Both the position numbers and the translations under genes were made by a program. The notes under the pieces were generated by a model. The model saw only the letters and a program-made list of their open reading frames with translations. It ran no database searches and was not told where the DNA came from. Positions 17,753-26,134 of a stretch of DNA of 32,883 nucleotides are shown here, in pieces (position 1 is the stretch's first letter; every line of letters starts with the position of its first letter). Origin of the DNA: Spirulina sp. CS-785/01. Lineage in GTDB: Bacteria > Cyanobacteriota > Cyanobacteriia > Cyanobacteriales > Spirulinaceae. The DNA is taken from positions 1 to 32,883 of the forward strand of contig NZ_JAQMSD010000056.1 in the NCBI RefSeq assembly GCF_028330525.1, in the 5' to 3' direction.

Positions 17753-20071
17753 TTATCGCCAGCATGGATACCCCATATCATCTAATCTTTCGTCTCGTAC
17801 CCAATTAATTACTTTCAAATCATTCCACAACCATTGGTAAACCAGATTTGTTACAGGAAAAGTTCCTAACCAACCTTTTGTGAATGGAGTTTGATCAAAA
17901 GACCCAATCCTTGGATATACTGGATACATACGATAAATAAGATTTAACTTAGAATTTTGTATTATTCCATTAAAACGAGAATCTTGAATATCAAGAGGAG
18001 TATCACCAAGTTTAAAATCTACATAGCTTTGACGATCACTAGGTAAAGGAACCCAAGTCCAACTAAAATGAATAGCATCTGAACGATGCTTAGGTAAAAC
18101 TACTGTGCCGACTAATCGAGCAGGTAAAATACTAGCAAGCTGTAACTGAGGTAATAATGGAGAAAATAAATCATTGACTAAATTTTCATAATCATAAATA
18201 GCATTTTTATAAATATCTATTATGTACTCTAATAGGACTTGGGAAGAAGGATAGTTAGTTTTTCGGAAATTTTCAACAGCAGCAGGAAGTTTTAAATGAT
18301 TTTGTCCTTTTCTACGTAAATTGCTAACTTCCGTTTTTAATTGGTTTAAACAGTGTTGCTTCATTACTGAAAATTGAAACATATTTATTTGTGCTAATTT
18401 ATTTTCAATTTCATCCAAATATATGGGAGTTGTATAGTGAAGATAATATTGATAATATTCAGCAATTTTACGATTTGTTAAATATATAGCAATATACCAA
18501 GCTGGTTCTAAGGATAAGTAACCTGAAATTTGGGATAATCTACGTTCTTTTAATAATTCTGGTAAATTTTCAAGAAAAGCTGAAGAAGTATATTGCCAAG
18601 GGGCATGAAAGTTTTGTTTGATTGGATACATTTGTAAAAAATAATTCCAGTCATTGGAATAATCATCAGTATAATCATTATAATTATTTTCTAGGCTGTT
18701 TAAAATATTTTGAGGTAACTCAATCACAGATTCTTTTATATCGTGACCAAAATACCAGCCTGTTATAATATTCAAAGAATTTGGATCATCGTTTTGTATT
18801 GGCTCAAATGCAATAGAGCCGCTATTAGGTTCTTTGTGAGTTATCGCAATTCCTAGAACTGGTAAATCACCATTTTTTCTGATAGGCATTACTAAGGGGG
18901 CTAATTTACCTAATCCTTCATACCAAGATTGACTAGCTATCCAAACCAATTTCCCCCACTCTAATGCAGATAAGTGTAAATTGGGAGGAAAACTCCAATT
19001 TAATAAACCCTTCTGAAAAAGTTTATTAGCGCAAGTAGGCGATCTTTTCACAATTTTTCCAACTGTTAAAGTTACAGCCTCTATTAAATTAGTCTGTGTT
19101 GACTCAACTAACTTACTTTGAAAAAATTCTCGTACTAATTCATGAAGTCTATAAGTTTGATTTCCTTCATGCTGAAGTAAATGAAAATCCAGTAAAAAAT
19201 CATCTCTTATATCTTTTAGTTTTTGTCTGTTTCGTTCTGGAAAGCATTGTTCAACGATGTGCCAAGAAATAGGCACTAAATCAAAAATACATAATATATA
19301 ACTTAATTCTTGAGCGTCAGAGCTTAATTCCTTCCAGCTTAGTTCAAAAGCTGCCGCTACTCCTTCTTGTGCTGTTATATCTAATGCCCATTTGTGTTTT
19401 TTAAGAGCTTTTTGGGTTAATCCTTGCTCTCGTAACTGTTGTAATACTTCTGCAAGGGATAAATCAGGTTTGTGACTTAGATAACGTCCTACTAATTCTA
19501 ATCCTAAAGGGAGATAACCTAGTTTTTGACAGAGTTCGTGCGCAATATTTAGTTCTTCTGGCAAAAAAATTTTATTAATTAATGACTCTAATAAATTAAT
19601 TGCTGCTTTAGATTTGAGGACTTCTAGCTCTAGTCGTTGAACAGATGTTAATAATTGCAAGCGTGTCGTTATTAAAACCCAAAATTTGGAATTCTGAGGT
19701 GGTAAATAGGGTTTAATTACTTCGTAATAATTGACATCATCTAAAATTACTAAAGCATTACCTTGATGCCAATGTTGCCAACACCATTTAACTGCTTTTT
19801 TCTTTTCTTTTACGTTTTCTTGTTCGTTAGTTTTTGGAGGTTTTAAATCCAAGTAAATCTCTGCAAATTCAACAATCTGTTGGGCTATATCTTCATCTCG
19901 TCCTCTTATCCAACAAATGCCACTTGGATAATGTTCCTGATAGGTAGCAGCATATTGAATAGCAAGTTCAGTTTTTCCTACTCCACCCATCCCCGTTATC
20001 GCAGTAATGGCAATGCGCTGGTTTTGCTGTAAAAGTTCGTGTAGGGTTGCTAGTTCAGCATCCCGTCCCAC
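17753..20071 (-). CDS. NB-ARC (STAND) ATPase with unrecognised C-terminal domain
   Basis: This is a STAND-class switch protein, 772 aa from a GTG start at 20071. It begins with the GRDAEL entry motif, followed by P-loop GMGGVGKT (27-34), Walker B ALVILDD (106-112), sensor 1 ITTR (134-137) and a GLPL-like LGYLPLGLELVG (about 187-198). A winged-helix region follows. From about 330 to 772 the sequence is rich in Tyr, Trp and Asn, without TPR, WD40 or LRR periodicity, and I do not recognise it; by analogy it is the sensor. The frame stays open upstream of the GTG for 24 codons up to a TGA, beyond which lies the hydrolase gene in the same frame. GGAG lies 11 nt before the GTG, so separate translation is possible. 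The gene is AT-richer than its left neighbours. Antiphage or other defence role is inference from STAND families. Confidence 0.85.
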   Translation of the reverse strand: MGRDAELATLHELLQQNQRIAITAITGMGGVGKTELAIQYAATYQEHYPSGICWIRGRDEDIAQQIVEFAEIYLDLKPPKTNEQENVKEKKKAVKWCWQHWHQGNALVILDDVNYYEVIKPYLPPQNSKFWVLITTRLQLLTSVQRLELEVLKSKAAINLLESLINKIFLPEELNIAHELCQKLGYLPLGLELVGRYLSHKPDLSLAEVLQQLREQGLTQKALKKHKWALDITAQEGVAAAFELSWKELSSDAQELSYILCIFDLVPISWHIVEQCFPERNRQKLKDIRDDFLLDFHLLQHEGNQTYRLHELVREFFQSKLVESTQTNLIEAVTLTVGKIVKRSPTCANKLFQKGLLNWSFPPNLHLSALEWGKLVWIASQSWYEGLGKLAPLVMPIRKNGDLPVLGIAITHKEPNSGSIAFEPIQNDDPNSLNIITGWYFGHDIKESVIELPQNILNSLENNYNDYTDDYSNDWNYFLQMYPIKQNFHAPWQYTSSAFLENLPELLKERRLSQISGYLSLEPAWYIAIYLTNRKIAEYYQYYLHYTTPIYLDEIENKLAQINMFQFSVMKQHCLNQLKTEVSNLRRKGQNHLKLPAAVENFRKTNYPSSQVLLEYIIDIYKNAIYDYENLVNDLFSPLLPQLQLASILPARLVGTVVLPKHRSDAIHFSWTWVPLPSDRQSYVDFKLGDTPLDIQDSRFNGIIQNSKLNLIYRMYPVYPRIGSFDQTPFTKGWLGTFPVTNLVYQWLWNDLKVINWVRDERLDDMGYPCWR

Positions 20072-20146
20072 AAAGTTTGTCGCTCCACTGAAGGGCAGAT
20101 TGTGCGGATATTGTTTAACCGGCTCCGATTCCGGCGAGTTCAGTCA
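20072..20146 (-). other. In-frame TGA and linker joining hydrolase and NB-ARC frames
   Basis: The TGA at 20144-20146 ends the hydrolase frame. The next 24 codons (start LNSPESEPVKQYPHN, end FSGATNF) lead without any other stop or frame change into VGRDAEL of the NB-ARC protein. FSGATNFVGRDAEL is a natural entry to an NB-ARC domain, so the stretch is real coding sequence from an uninterrupted ancestor or is still translated. The codon context is TTT TGA CTG. Confidence 0.85.
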
Positions 20147-21031
20147 AAAAGTGTTATGCTGCTCTTTAATGTTGATATCTCTACCAGCTTGATTAACTAT
20201 TGTATTAAGATAAGTAGTTTTGTCTTTAGATTCCTTCAGTTTTGGCAATGATTGTAAAGAACTTGATGCTAATTGTTCTATAATAAATCGTTTTGTTCTT
20301 CTATACAAATTGCTCTGTTTGGACTGTGGACGACAAATTGAATTATGGTCTTCATCCATGGGAATGGGAATAACTCCTGGGATTCCCGGATCAACACTTG
20401 TTTCATTCACGACTAAAATTCCCTTTGTCTTGCGTTTTTCGCAATAGACCTCGATAGGAATTTGCTTTAAAAAGTCGTGGTTGCGATAAACTTGGTTTAA
20501 CTCCCGTAAACGAGGATCATGAGCTTTTAGTTCCTCAACGCTGACTGAGGCTTGCAAAATTGCCCCCATATAGTTTACCCAATTTGCGAGGTCTGAACCA
20601 GAGTGAGGAGTTGATAAATAGATAATGCCTTTAGTTTGTTCCGCGATTGCTTTCCAACGAGAATTTCCAAAATCCCAAGCATGACGCAGCATCTGTTTAA
20701 CAAGTAAACCTCCCATACTATGAGTTATAAAGAAAATGGGGCGTTTCCCCACATCAATATCTAAGCAAGCCAGAACATCGGTTGCGCGATCTACCAATGG
20801 CATCGTCTCACCTTTCCAATGAAAAGGTTCAATCGCATAATCGAGCGTCCAAACCCTTAAATTTGGTAAATCCTCACCTAACCAAGTTGGCCAAAAATCA
20901 TAATCATCGCGTTTTCCTGTAGGATGCCATGCTCCTCGTGCATCTCCACCAAGTCCATGAACAAAAATGATATCTCCTTCATAGTTGGTATTATCACGAT
21001 TGGATATGGTAATGAGTTGGGTATTGGACAC
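20144..21031 (-). CDS. Alpha/beta hydrolase effector (SERAC1/DUF676-like), N-terminal half of a split STAND gene
   Basis: This 295-aa serine hydrolase or lipase-like protein has an oxyanion region IIFVHGLGGDARGAW, nucleophile elbow THSMGGLL and a catalytic His in DEDHNSIC. The C-terminus NQAGRDINIKEQHNTF is the type of linker commonly found between an effector domain and an NB-ARC module, and no normal domain end follows it. The start is GTG with GAGG 8 nt upstream; no in-frame ATG exists before the upstream stop. With the downstream frame it would form a protein of about 1,090 aa: hydrolase effector, NB-ARC switch, C-terminal sensor. It lies 80 bp behind the replication gene on the same strand. 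The substrate (lipid or other ester) is unknown. Confidence 0.85.
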   Translation of the reverse strand: MSNTQLITISNRDNTNYEGDIIFVHGLGGDARGAWHPTGKRDDYDFWPTWLGEDLPNLRVWTLDYAIEPFHWKGETMPLVDRATDVLACLDIDVGKRPIFFITHSMGGLLVKQMLRHAWDFGNSRWKAIAEQTKGIIYLSTPHSGSDLANWVNYMGAILQASVSVEELKAHDPRLRELNQVYRNHDFLKQIPIEVYCEKRKTKGILVVNETSVDPGIPGVIPIPMDEDHNSICRPQSKQSNLYRRTKRFIIEQLASSSLQSLPKLKESKDKTTYLNTIVNQAGRDINIKEQHNTF

Positions 21032-21111
21032 GAAGTTAACCTCACTATCAGCTAGGACTATCTTATTCTAGTGTAAGCCTTACTCACTTTTTTCCAAATT
21101 TTCAACATTTA

Positions 21112-24100
21112 TTAAACAAATAAATCCAATTGCTGATACTTACTATTGGCTAAAAATGCCCAAGAATTGTCTAGTGAGAGACTATCCCTACTCTCCTCTA
21201 AATTGTAATCGTAGTTCCCGGCTTGGGCCAACCAATGGGCAAAAACGGCCTGTCTTTGGTCTTGGGGGGGGTCGATTTTATAGACTCGCACTCGCTTAGT
21301 CCGACTGACGCGACGACGGCCTGGGATGCGCTTTCCTTCGCATTTGATACAATCGACCCCGTAGCCGATTTTTTCGAGGAAACGACGGATAATTAAAACA
21401 GGACTGGAATTTTTGGCCAGTTTAATTCCCGTAGCTGTTTTAACGAAATTACGGTTTTCTAGGGCAATTTTTTGTAAGTTTTTGAGGTCAATGTCTGTAT
21501 TGCGTAACTCTCGTTCCGGGTGTTGAATTAATACAGAAATGCCTAATTTTTCCATAATGCCAATGATGGCCCCCAGTTGGGATCGGTTGAAGTCGGGGAG
21601 GAAAATGTCCCCTTCTCCTTGCTGGAGGAGTTGTTGCGCGATCGCAGCATCCCTCTCTGCTAAATACCCCCGGCCCACCGTCAAAAAGTAATGTAACCGC
21701 AACTGGGAGTACCACCCCTTATCATCCTGCATCACCAACTCCGGTGTCACCGTCAACCCATAGCGACGCTGTAAGTCAGACTTGCGTAACTGTCTGCGTT
21801 CCTTGGCCGTTTTCACCAGTTGCTTTTTCAACCGCAAATAGTCCGACTCACTGAGATCAGGGGAATCGGCGATCGCCTGACAATCTTCTTGATAGTTGCG
21901 ATCGCGCACTTGCACAATCATCTCCCCCAAATCCGGCGATCCCTCCTCAGTCGGGGTTTCCGGTTTTGGCAACTCAGCCACCGGGGCCACCTCCCGCAAC
22001 AAATGCCCCTCCCCTCGCAACGCGGCCAACAACGTCTCCCGATAATTCAACATAGAGGCATTGAGACGTACCGCAAACTTCGCCCACCCCAGCAAAGATT
22101 CCGCCTGAAAGCCCGTTTCTAGGTCATCTAACGCCATAAAATCACTCTGTTGGAGTAATTTGATATTCAGTTGGGTTAAACGCTGGCCAGAGGCTAATAA
22201 CGCGGGAATGGAAGTCGAACCATTGCCCACCTGATTAAAGCCAAAATTGGCCACCCAGAGATAACGGGGGATATTCTCCCGAATGCGTCCCATAGACTGT
22301 CTCACAGAATTTTCCGCCTGGACTCCCTGCGCGATCGCCCAAACCGAAGTAAAATGTCCCCGAATGTCCAGACTCACCCCCGTCTCAATACAAGGACTCG
22401 CCAAAACAACCTCATAATCCCCTAAAATTGCATTCAAATTCACCATACACCCATACGCCGGATGAGTGGGATCAGCCAGCGACTCCGAATCCAAACGCAA
22501 CACCCTTTTATCGGGGAATTGTTCCCGCAAATACGCCTCCAAATTGCGCGTCCCCCACTGACTACGGGTTTTTTGTGCCGAGAGACAGACAAACGGTTTC
22601 CCTCCCTCCCGAATATGTTGCGCTAAATCTTCCACCAAGCGATCGGGGGTTGTATCCGGATAATGATACAATCGCCAAGCCTCATCAGGACTAGGTTTCC
22701 AGTCGTTGTGGATAATATAAGGGTGTTGGGGAATCCCCCCTAGAGAGGTTAAATAATCTAAAGACGTATCACTGAGATCAGCATCGGACACATACACTTG
22801 TCCCCCTCCCCCCAAAACATTCTGCATCAGGGTTTTCAGGGATTTAAGAATCGCCACCCGATTTCCCCGACAGGTGGCAGAATTTAACCCATGCCATAAT
22901 ACCTGTTCCACTTCATCCATAATCACTACCCCATCTTCCCAGTTGCTGGCCTGAAACTTAGCTTGAGAATTGGGGTGGAGGGAGTCTATACAAAGGCCGT
23001 ATCCTTGCAATGCCCCATGGGGACTGTTGCGGACTTCCGTAATATACTGCAAGCCAAAGCGTTGACAAAGGGCTTCCACCAGCTTCACCCGATGCCCGAT
23101 GACTAACACCCATTGTCCCCGCTTCAAGGCATCTTGCACGACTTTTTCTAAGAGTTGCGTTTTGCCTGTCCCTTTGGGGGATTTAATGCCAATTAATCTG
23201 GCGGTTTCTGGGATGTCCAGTTGCGGGAGATAGCGACAGTTGAGTTGCGTTTGAATGGGGTGCGTGAGTTGGCTGAGGGTTTGTGCTTTCCAACTGTCGA
23301 GGGAGGGGGCGGTTTCGTAGGCATGATCAAAGGTTGCTTGGCCGTGGTTGGCGATGAGGTCATCGACTCCTTTCCCCCATTCTGCTTTCCACTGCACAAT
23401 CTGCACCTCGCATCCTTGCTGGGTGAGGAGATACCCGGTTTGGCGAATGGCGGCGTTTACGGCTTTAATGGTGTTGGGTTTGCGGTCTTGATCGAAGACA
23501 ATATAAATTTTGCGGCCTTGTTGACAGAGTTTGGCCAGTTGGGGGATAAGGCGAGATTTGCCGATGCGGTTGCCTTGGTTGTCTTTGGGGACGCGGTAGC
23601 CTCCATTTACTCCTGGAAGTGCGATCGCAGCATACCCGGCAGTTAATAAAGCCCCCGCTTTTTTCGCCCCCTCGGTGATACAAAGGGGAATATGGGGATG
23701 ATCCATCAGCCACTGCCAAAAGCCATTATCCGGTTGTTCGTCGGGCATTTCTGCGGGAGACTCAGCAGGGATATCCGGGAGGGGTTGCTGATAGCGTTGG
23801 GCAATTTTCCCCCAAATATGGGGGGGAACACGCAAGGCAAAGACTCCGGTTGCGGTTTTGGGGGGATGTTCGTATTTGATGGCCTTGCGACAATCGGCGG
23901 TTAACCGGGGCAGGTTGGGTTTAAAACATCCCCAAATATCTTCTTCTCCGGTGAGTACGTCAATGCCAGAACACCACCAACCCCCCTGTTCGATGTGTTC
24001 ATAGCGTTTCAACAGGGAGTCCCGCAGACGGCCATCATTCCGTCGGGGCAGTCCATTGGCATAGAATAGGTAATCGTAAGGGCGATCGCCTTCTAAAGTT

Positions 24101-24189
24101 GTGACGTTTAACTGGGTGAGTTGCATATCCACACAACTCGCCCCCCATTCTTGAAGATAATGCACGGCAGTTTCGCTGATTCGTTCCAA
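21112..24189 (-). CDS. CyRepA1-like plasmid replication protein (DUF3854 plus helicase-like ATPase)
   Basis: This 1,025-aa protein is recognised as the cyanobacterial plasmid replication family CyRepA1. The N-terminal half has the DUF3854/Toprim-like elements WWCSGIDVLTG, CITEGAKKAGALL (acidic Glu at about 173), IYIVFDQDRK (233-237) and GKGVDDLI, suggesting primase-like chemistry. The second half has a Walker A SPKGTGKT (337-344), a Walker B GVVIMDEVEQVLWHGL and helicase-like motifs LASPCIETGVSLDIRG and RQSMGRIRENIPRYLW. The C-terminus is basic. The likely start is TTG at 24189, because the family-conserved LQEWG region lies before the first ATG (codon 22). It is a hallmark of plasmids or plasmid-derived islands, here beside chromosomal genes. 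It seems intact, with no frame breaks. Confidence 0.85.
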   Translation of the reverse strand: MERISETAVHYLQEWGASCVDMQLTQLNVTTLEGDRPYDYLFYANGLPRRNDGRLRDSLLKRYEHIEQGGWWCSGIDVLTGEEDIWGCFKPNLPRLTADCRKAIKYEHPPKTATGVFALRVPPHIWGKIAQRYQQPLPDIPAESPAEMPDEQPDNGFWQWLMDHPHIPLCITEGAKKAGALLTAGYAAIALPGVNGGYRVPKDNQGNRIGKSRLIPQLAKLCQQGRKIYIVFDQDRKPNTIKAVNAAIRQTGYLLTQQGCEVQIVQWKAEWGKGVDDLIANHGQATFDHAYETAPSLDSWKAQTLSQLTHPIQTQLNCRYLPQLDIPETARLIGIKSPKGTGKTQLLEKVVQDALKRGQWVLVIGHRVKLVEALCQRFGLQYITEVRNSPHGALQGYGLCIDSLHPNSQAKFQASNWEDGVVIMDEVEQVLWHGLNSATCRGNRVAILKSLKTLMQNVLGGGGQVYVSDADLSDTSLDYLTSLGGIPQHPYIIHNDWKPSPDEAWRLYHYPDTTPDRLVEDLAQHIREGGKPFVCLSAQKTRSQWGTRNLEAYLREQFPDKRVLRLDSESLADPTHPAYGCMVNLNAILGDYEVVLASPCIETGVSLDIRGHFTSVWAIAQGVQAENSVRQSMGRIRENIPRYLWVANFGFNQVGNGSTSIPALLASGQRLTQLNIKLLQQSDFMALDDLETGFQAESLLGWAKFAVRLNASMLNYRETLLAALRGEGHLLREVAPVAELPKPETPTEEGSPDLGEMIVQVRDRNYQEDCQAIADSPDLSESDYLRLKKQLVKTAKERRQLRKSDLQRRYGLTVTPELVMQDDKGWYSQLRLHYFLTVGRGYLAERDAAIAQQLLQQGEGDIFLPDFNRSQLGAIIGIMEKLGISVLIQHPERELRNTDIDLKNLQKIALENRNFVKTATGIKLAKNSSPVLIIRRFLEKIGYGVDCIKCEGKRIPGRRRVSRTKRVRVYKIDPPQDQRQAVFAHWLAQAGNYDYNLEESRDSLSLDNSWAFLANSKYQQLDLFV

Positions 24190-24492
24190 ATGTGAGCCAA
24201 TTGGGTGTGTCTGCTCACAGGATAATCAACTATACACTAGATGTAGTGGGTTCGTAAAAAAAATTTTCTGGATGAGGGGAGGGAAGGGGTGCGATCGCGC
24301 AATTCACCGTAAACCCAGTCACCGTCTCATCCTACCCTAATCATTTCATTATAGCCGTTCCTCAGTTCTAGCCAACTAAATATTTACCATTGAGTAAAAT
24401 TATTTTAAAACCCGAAAATCAAAACAATGCAGTGTATTTTTTGCAAAATATGAAAAATAAATTGCTCTACTTTTTATTAACATAGATTTGTC
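24190..24492. promoter_or_regulatory. Divergent spacer between replication gene and toxin-antitoxin pair
   Basis: This 303-bp region is very AT-rich in its right half (about 24370-24490), with one HIP1-like GCGATCGC near 24291. I looked for iterons, as expected near a plasmid replication gene, and saw no convincing direct repeats. It must hold the promoters of both divergent units. Confidence 0.45.
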
Positions 24493-24810
24493 ATGAATCA
24501 GAATCTTAACTCCCAAATAATTGATCAAAAGACTGTCCTCTCCACCCTTAAAAACCATTCAGAAGACCTTCAAAACTTAGGCGTTAAATCTCTCTCCCTA
24601 TTTGGTTCAACCGCCCGGAATGAAGCCACCCCAGACAGCGATCTCGACTTCCTTGTCGAATTTAACGCCGAACTAACCTTTAAGCGTTACATGAAGCTAA
24701 AATTCTTCCTTGAAGACCTATTTAACAAAAATGTTGATCTCGTTATCAAAACCGACCTAAAACCCCAAATCAGGGAAAGCGTTATCAAGGAATCCATCTA
24801 TGTCACGTAA
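24493..24810 (+). CDS. mntA: MntA-type nucleotidyltransferase antitoxin
   Basis: This 105-aa minimal nucleotidyltransferase has the motif GSx10DxD exactly: Gly38-Ser39, ten residues, Asp50-Leu-Asp52 (LFGSTAR, then SDLDFLVEF). In MNT/HEPN systems this protein AMPylates the HEPN toxin and neutralises it. It overlaps the next gene by 11 bp, as is common for translationally coupled antitoxin-toxin pairs. It is located beside a plasmid-type replication gene, which suits a maintenance or defence role. Confidence 0.92.
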   Translation: MNQNLNSQIIDQKTVLSTLKNHSEDLQNLGVKSLSLFGSTARNEATPDSDLDFLVEFNAELTFKRYMKLKFFLEDLFNKNVDLVIKTDLKPQIRESVIKESIYVT

Positions 24811-25150
24811 CCTTAGTCTCTATCTTAATGATATAATTAACAGTATTGATAAGATTCAAAACTATACCACTAACCTGACCTATGACCAATTATGTGAAGA
24901 TGACAAAACCCTCGATGCGGTTATTCATAACTTGCTTATCATCGGTGAAGCGACCAAGCAAATTCCCAATTCAATTCGGCTGAAATATCCGCAAATCGAA
25001 TGGAAGCAAATCGCAGGTTTAAGAGATATTATTGCTCATACCTATTTTTCCATTAACTCAAAAATCGTCTGGGATATCATTCAAACCGAACTTCATCCCC
25101 TAAGAAACTGTGTAAACATTATCCTCCAAAACGAAAATTCAGACAAGTAG
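24800..25150 (+). CDS. hepT: HepT-type HEPN ribonuclease toxin (DUF86)
   Basis: This 116-aa all-helical HEPN protein has the catalytic/modified motif Rx4HxY: Arg75, His80, Tyr82 in RDIIAHTYF. The upstream VIHNLLIIGEATKQIPNSIR is typical of the DUF86 family. In characterised systems it acts as an RNase and is blocked by AMPylation of the Tyr by MntA. All key residues are present, so the pair looks functional. The 3' end overlaps the convergent small gene at 25139-25345 by 12 bp. Confidence 0.92.
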   Translation: MSRNLSLYLNDIINSIDKIQNYTTNLTYDQLCEDDKTLDAVIHNLLIIGEATKQIPNSIRLKYPQIEWKQIAGLRDIIAHTYFSINSKIVWDIIQTELHPLRNCVNIILQNENSDK

Positions 25151-25345
25151 AATTTCCCAATGGTTAGCCAAACTAATTTTACCCCTATTATTTGTCAAGT
25201 TATCTTTGACTAAGGCATATAAATGCTCAACCATATCAAGCGTATTGAGATTTTCTTGTAAAATAGTTTGCTCTTTGATCACATCAGAGACTATTGTTTG
25301 AAGTCTTTGTTTGATTTTATTTTTTGGGTGGCGAGTTGATACCAT
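25139..25345 (-). CDS. Small hypothetical protein
   Basis: This 68-aa frame has an ATG start and reads MVSTRHPKNKIKQRL, then predicted helices (DMVEHLYALVKDNLTN). No domain is recognised. It lies convergent to hepT with a 12-bp overlap and downstream of another small gene on the same strand. No clear ribosome site. It may be real or the remnant of a longer gene. Confidence 0.4.
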   Translation of the reverse strand: MVSTRHPKNKIKQRLQTIVSDVIKEQTILQENLNTLDMVEHLYALVKDNLTNNRGKISLANHWEILLV

Positions 25346-25455
25346 ATTAACTGGCTAATTTAATAATATTATAAAATATCTTCTTTAAAATTATAGCAAG
25401 TGTAGAGCAGTTTTTAATATTTCTTCGGTACTATTTTTAATTCTGAAAGGAAACA

Positions 25456-25479
25456 TAGTGAGGGGTTTAGCCCTCACTA
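25456..25479. repeat. Perfect hairpin at end of small gene
   Basis: TAGTGAGGG (25456-25464) and CCCTCACTA (25471-25479) form a 9-bp stem with a 6-nt loop. The stop codon of the 25467-25676 gene lies in the loop, and its last residues are encoded by the arm. This hairpin resembles a dispersed palindromic repeat frequent in cyanobacteria. It may act as a terminator, though no T-run follows. Confidence 0.6.
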
Positions 25480-25676
25480 CGAACCAACTCTAAAAAGTGT
25501 CGATAATCATTTGCCCATTCTACAAATATTTCTTCATCAGAAAGTTGTCCTTTGCAATAAGAGTCAAAAAATTGTTCTGAGTCCATACTATATTGAGTTT
25601 CATAGATACTCAGCCGCTTGGTAACAGCAATTAGAGCATCTAAAAGTGATGTATAAACAATCTGTTGTTTTTGCAT
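25467..25676 (-). CDS. Small acidic protein, antitoxin-like
   Basis: This 69-aa protein starts MQKQQIVYTSLLDALIAVTKR and continues SMDSEQFFDSYCKGQLSDEE and WANDYRHFLEL. The pattern (hydrophobic-aromatic helix, then acidic FF-x-Y-x-x-G-x-L-x-D-D/E, then EWAN-x-Y) resembles short cyanobacterial proteins that often sit in toxin-antitoxin pairs. No matching toxin is adjacent, so an orphan antitoxin is possible. The C-terminus (LVRSEG) is encoded by one arm of a hairpin repeat, which may have replaced the original end. The ATG start has only a weak purine stretch upstream. Confidence 0.55.
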   Translation of the reverse strand: MQKQQIVYTSLLDALIAVTKRLSIYETQYSMDSEQFFDSYCKGQLSDEEIFVEWANDYRHFLELVRSEG

Positions 25677-25753
25677 TGGTATCTCTTATTGTTTAAGAGA
25701 ACTGAGAGAAAGAGTTGCTTTTTTTCGTTACTTGCAACTCCTTCTCTGAAAAA

Positions 25754-26110
25754 CTATTCACAAGTTAAATAATCTGCATTAACCCAACCTTCTCGACCAT
25801 TAACTTGGCTGTTGGGACCTTGTACGACTCGAACATAGTACCACAGGATATTATTATGATGGATAAACTTACCTGTTCCTATCATAGCCTCCACAATATT
25901 ACCATTATCCAGTCCTGCAAAGGGTTCTCCACCCGGTTCTGGACGAACGGCTAATCGTCCTTGTTGTAACCCGGATACTCGACAAGTTCGCCAACTCCAT
26001 GTCCGTTGTGCCGTTGCTGGTTCGATGCTAGGAGTAATAAAGGGAATGGAGGTTGCTAACAAGACACTGGCTGTAATACTACAACTCCCTAGAATGTTGT
26101 GAATCTTCAT
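25754..26110 (-). CDS. Exported SH3-like domain protein
   Basis: This 118-aa protein has a signal peptide (MKIHNILGSCSITASVLLAT, cleavage near ATAQ) and a single bacterial SH3-like domain, with RLAVRPEPGGEPFAGLDNGN, WYYVRVV and GREGWVNADYLTCE. Two Cys in the mature part (TCRVSG and YLTCE) could form a disulphide joining the domain ends. The ATG at 26110 gives a proper signal peptide; an in-frame GTG at 26134 would add eight residues. Such domains usually bind peptidoglycan or ligands in the periplasm. Confidence 0.8.
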   Translation of the reverse strand: MKIHNILGSCSITASVLLATSIPFITPSIEPATAQRTWSWRTCRVSGLQQGRLAVRPEPGGEPFAGLDNGNIVEAMIGTGKFIHHNNILWYYVRVVQGPNSQVNGREGWVNADYLTCE

Positions 26111-26134
26111 AGTGATTATTCTGTATTTTCTCAC

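Noticed and set aside
24190-24492. Possible iterons next to the replication gene
   Set aside because: I searched by eye for direct repeats of 15-25 bp and found none that were convincing.
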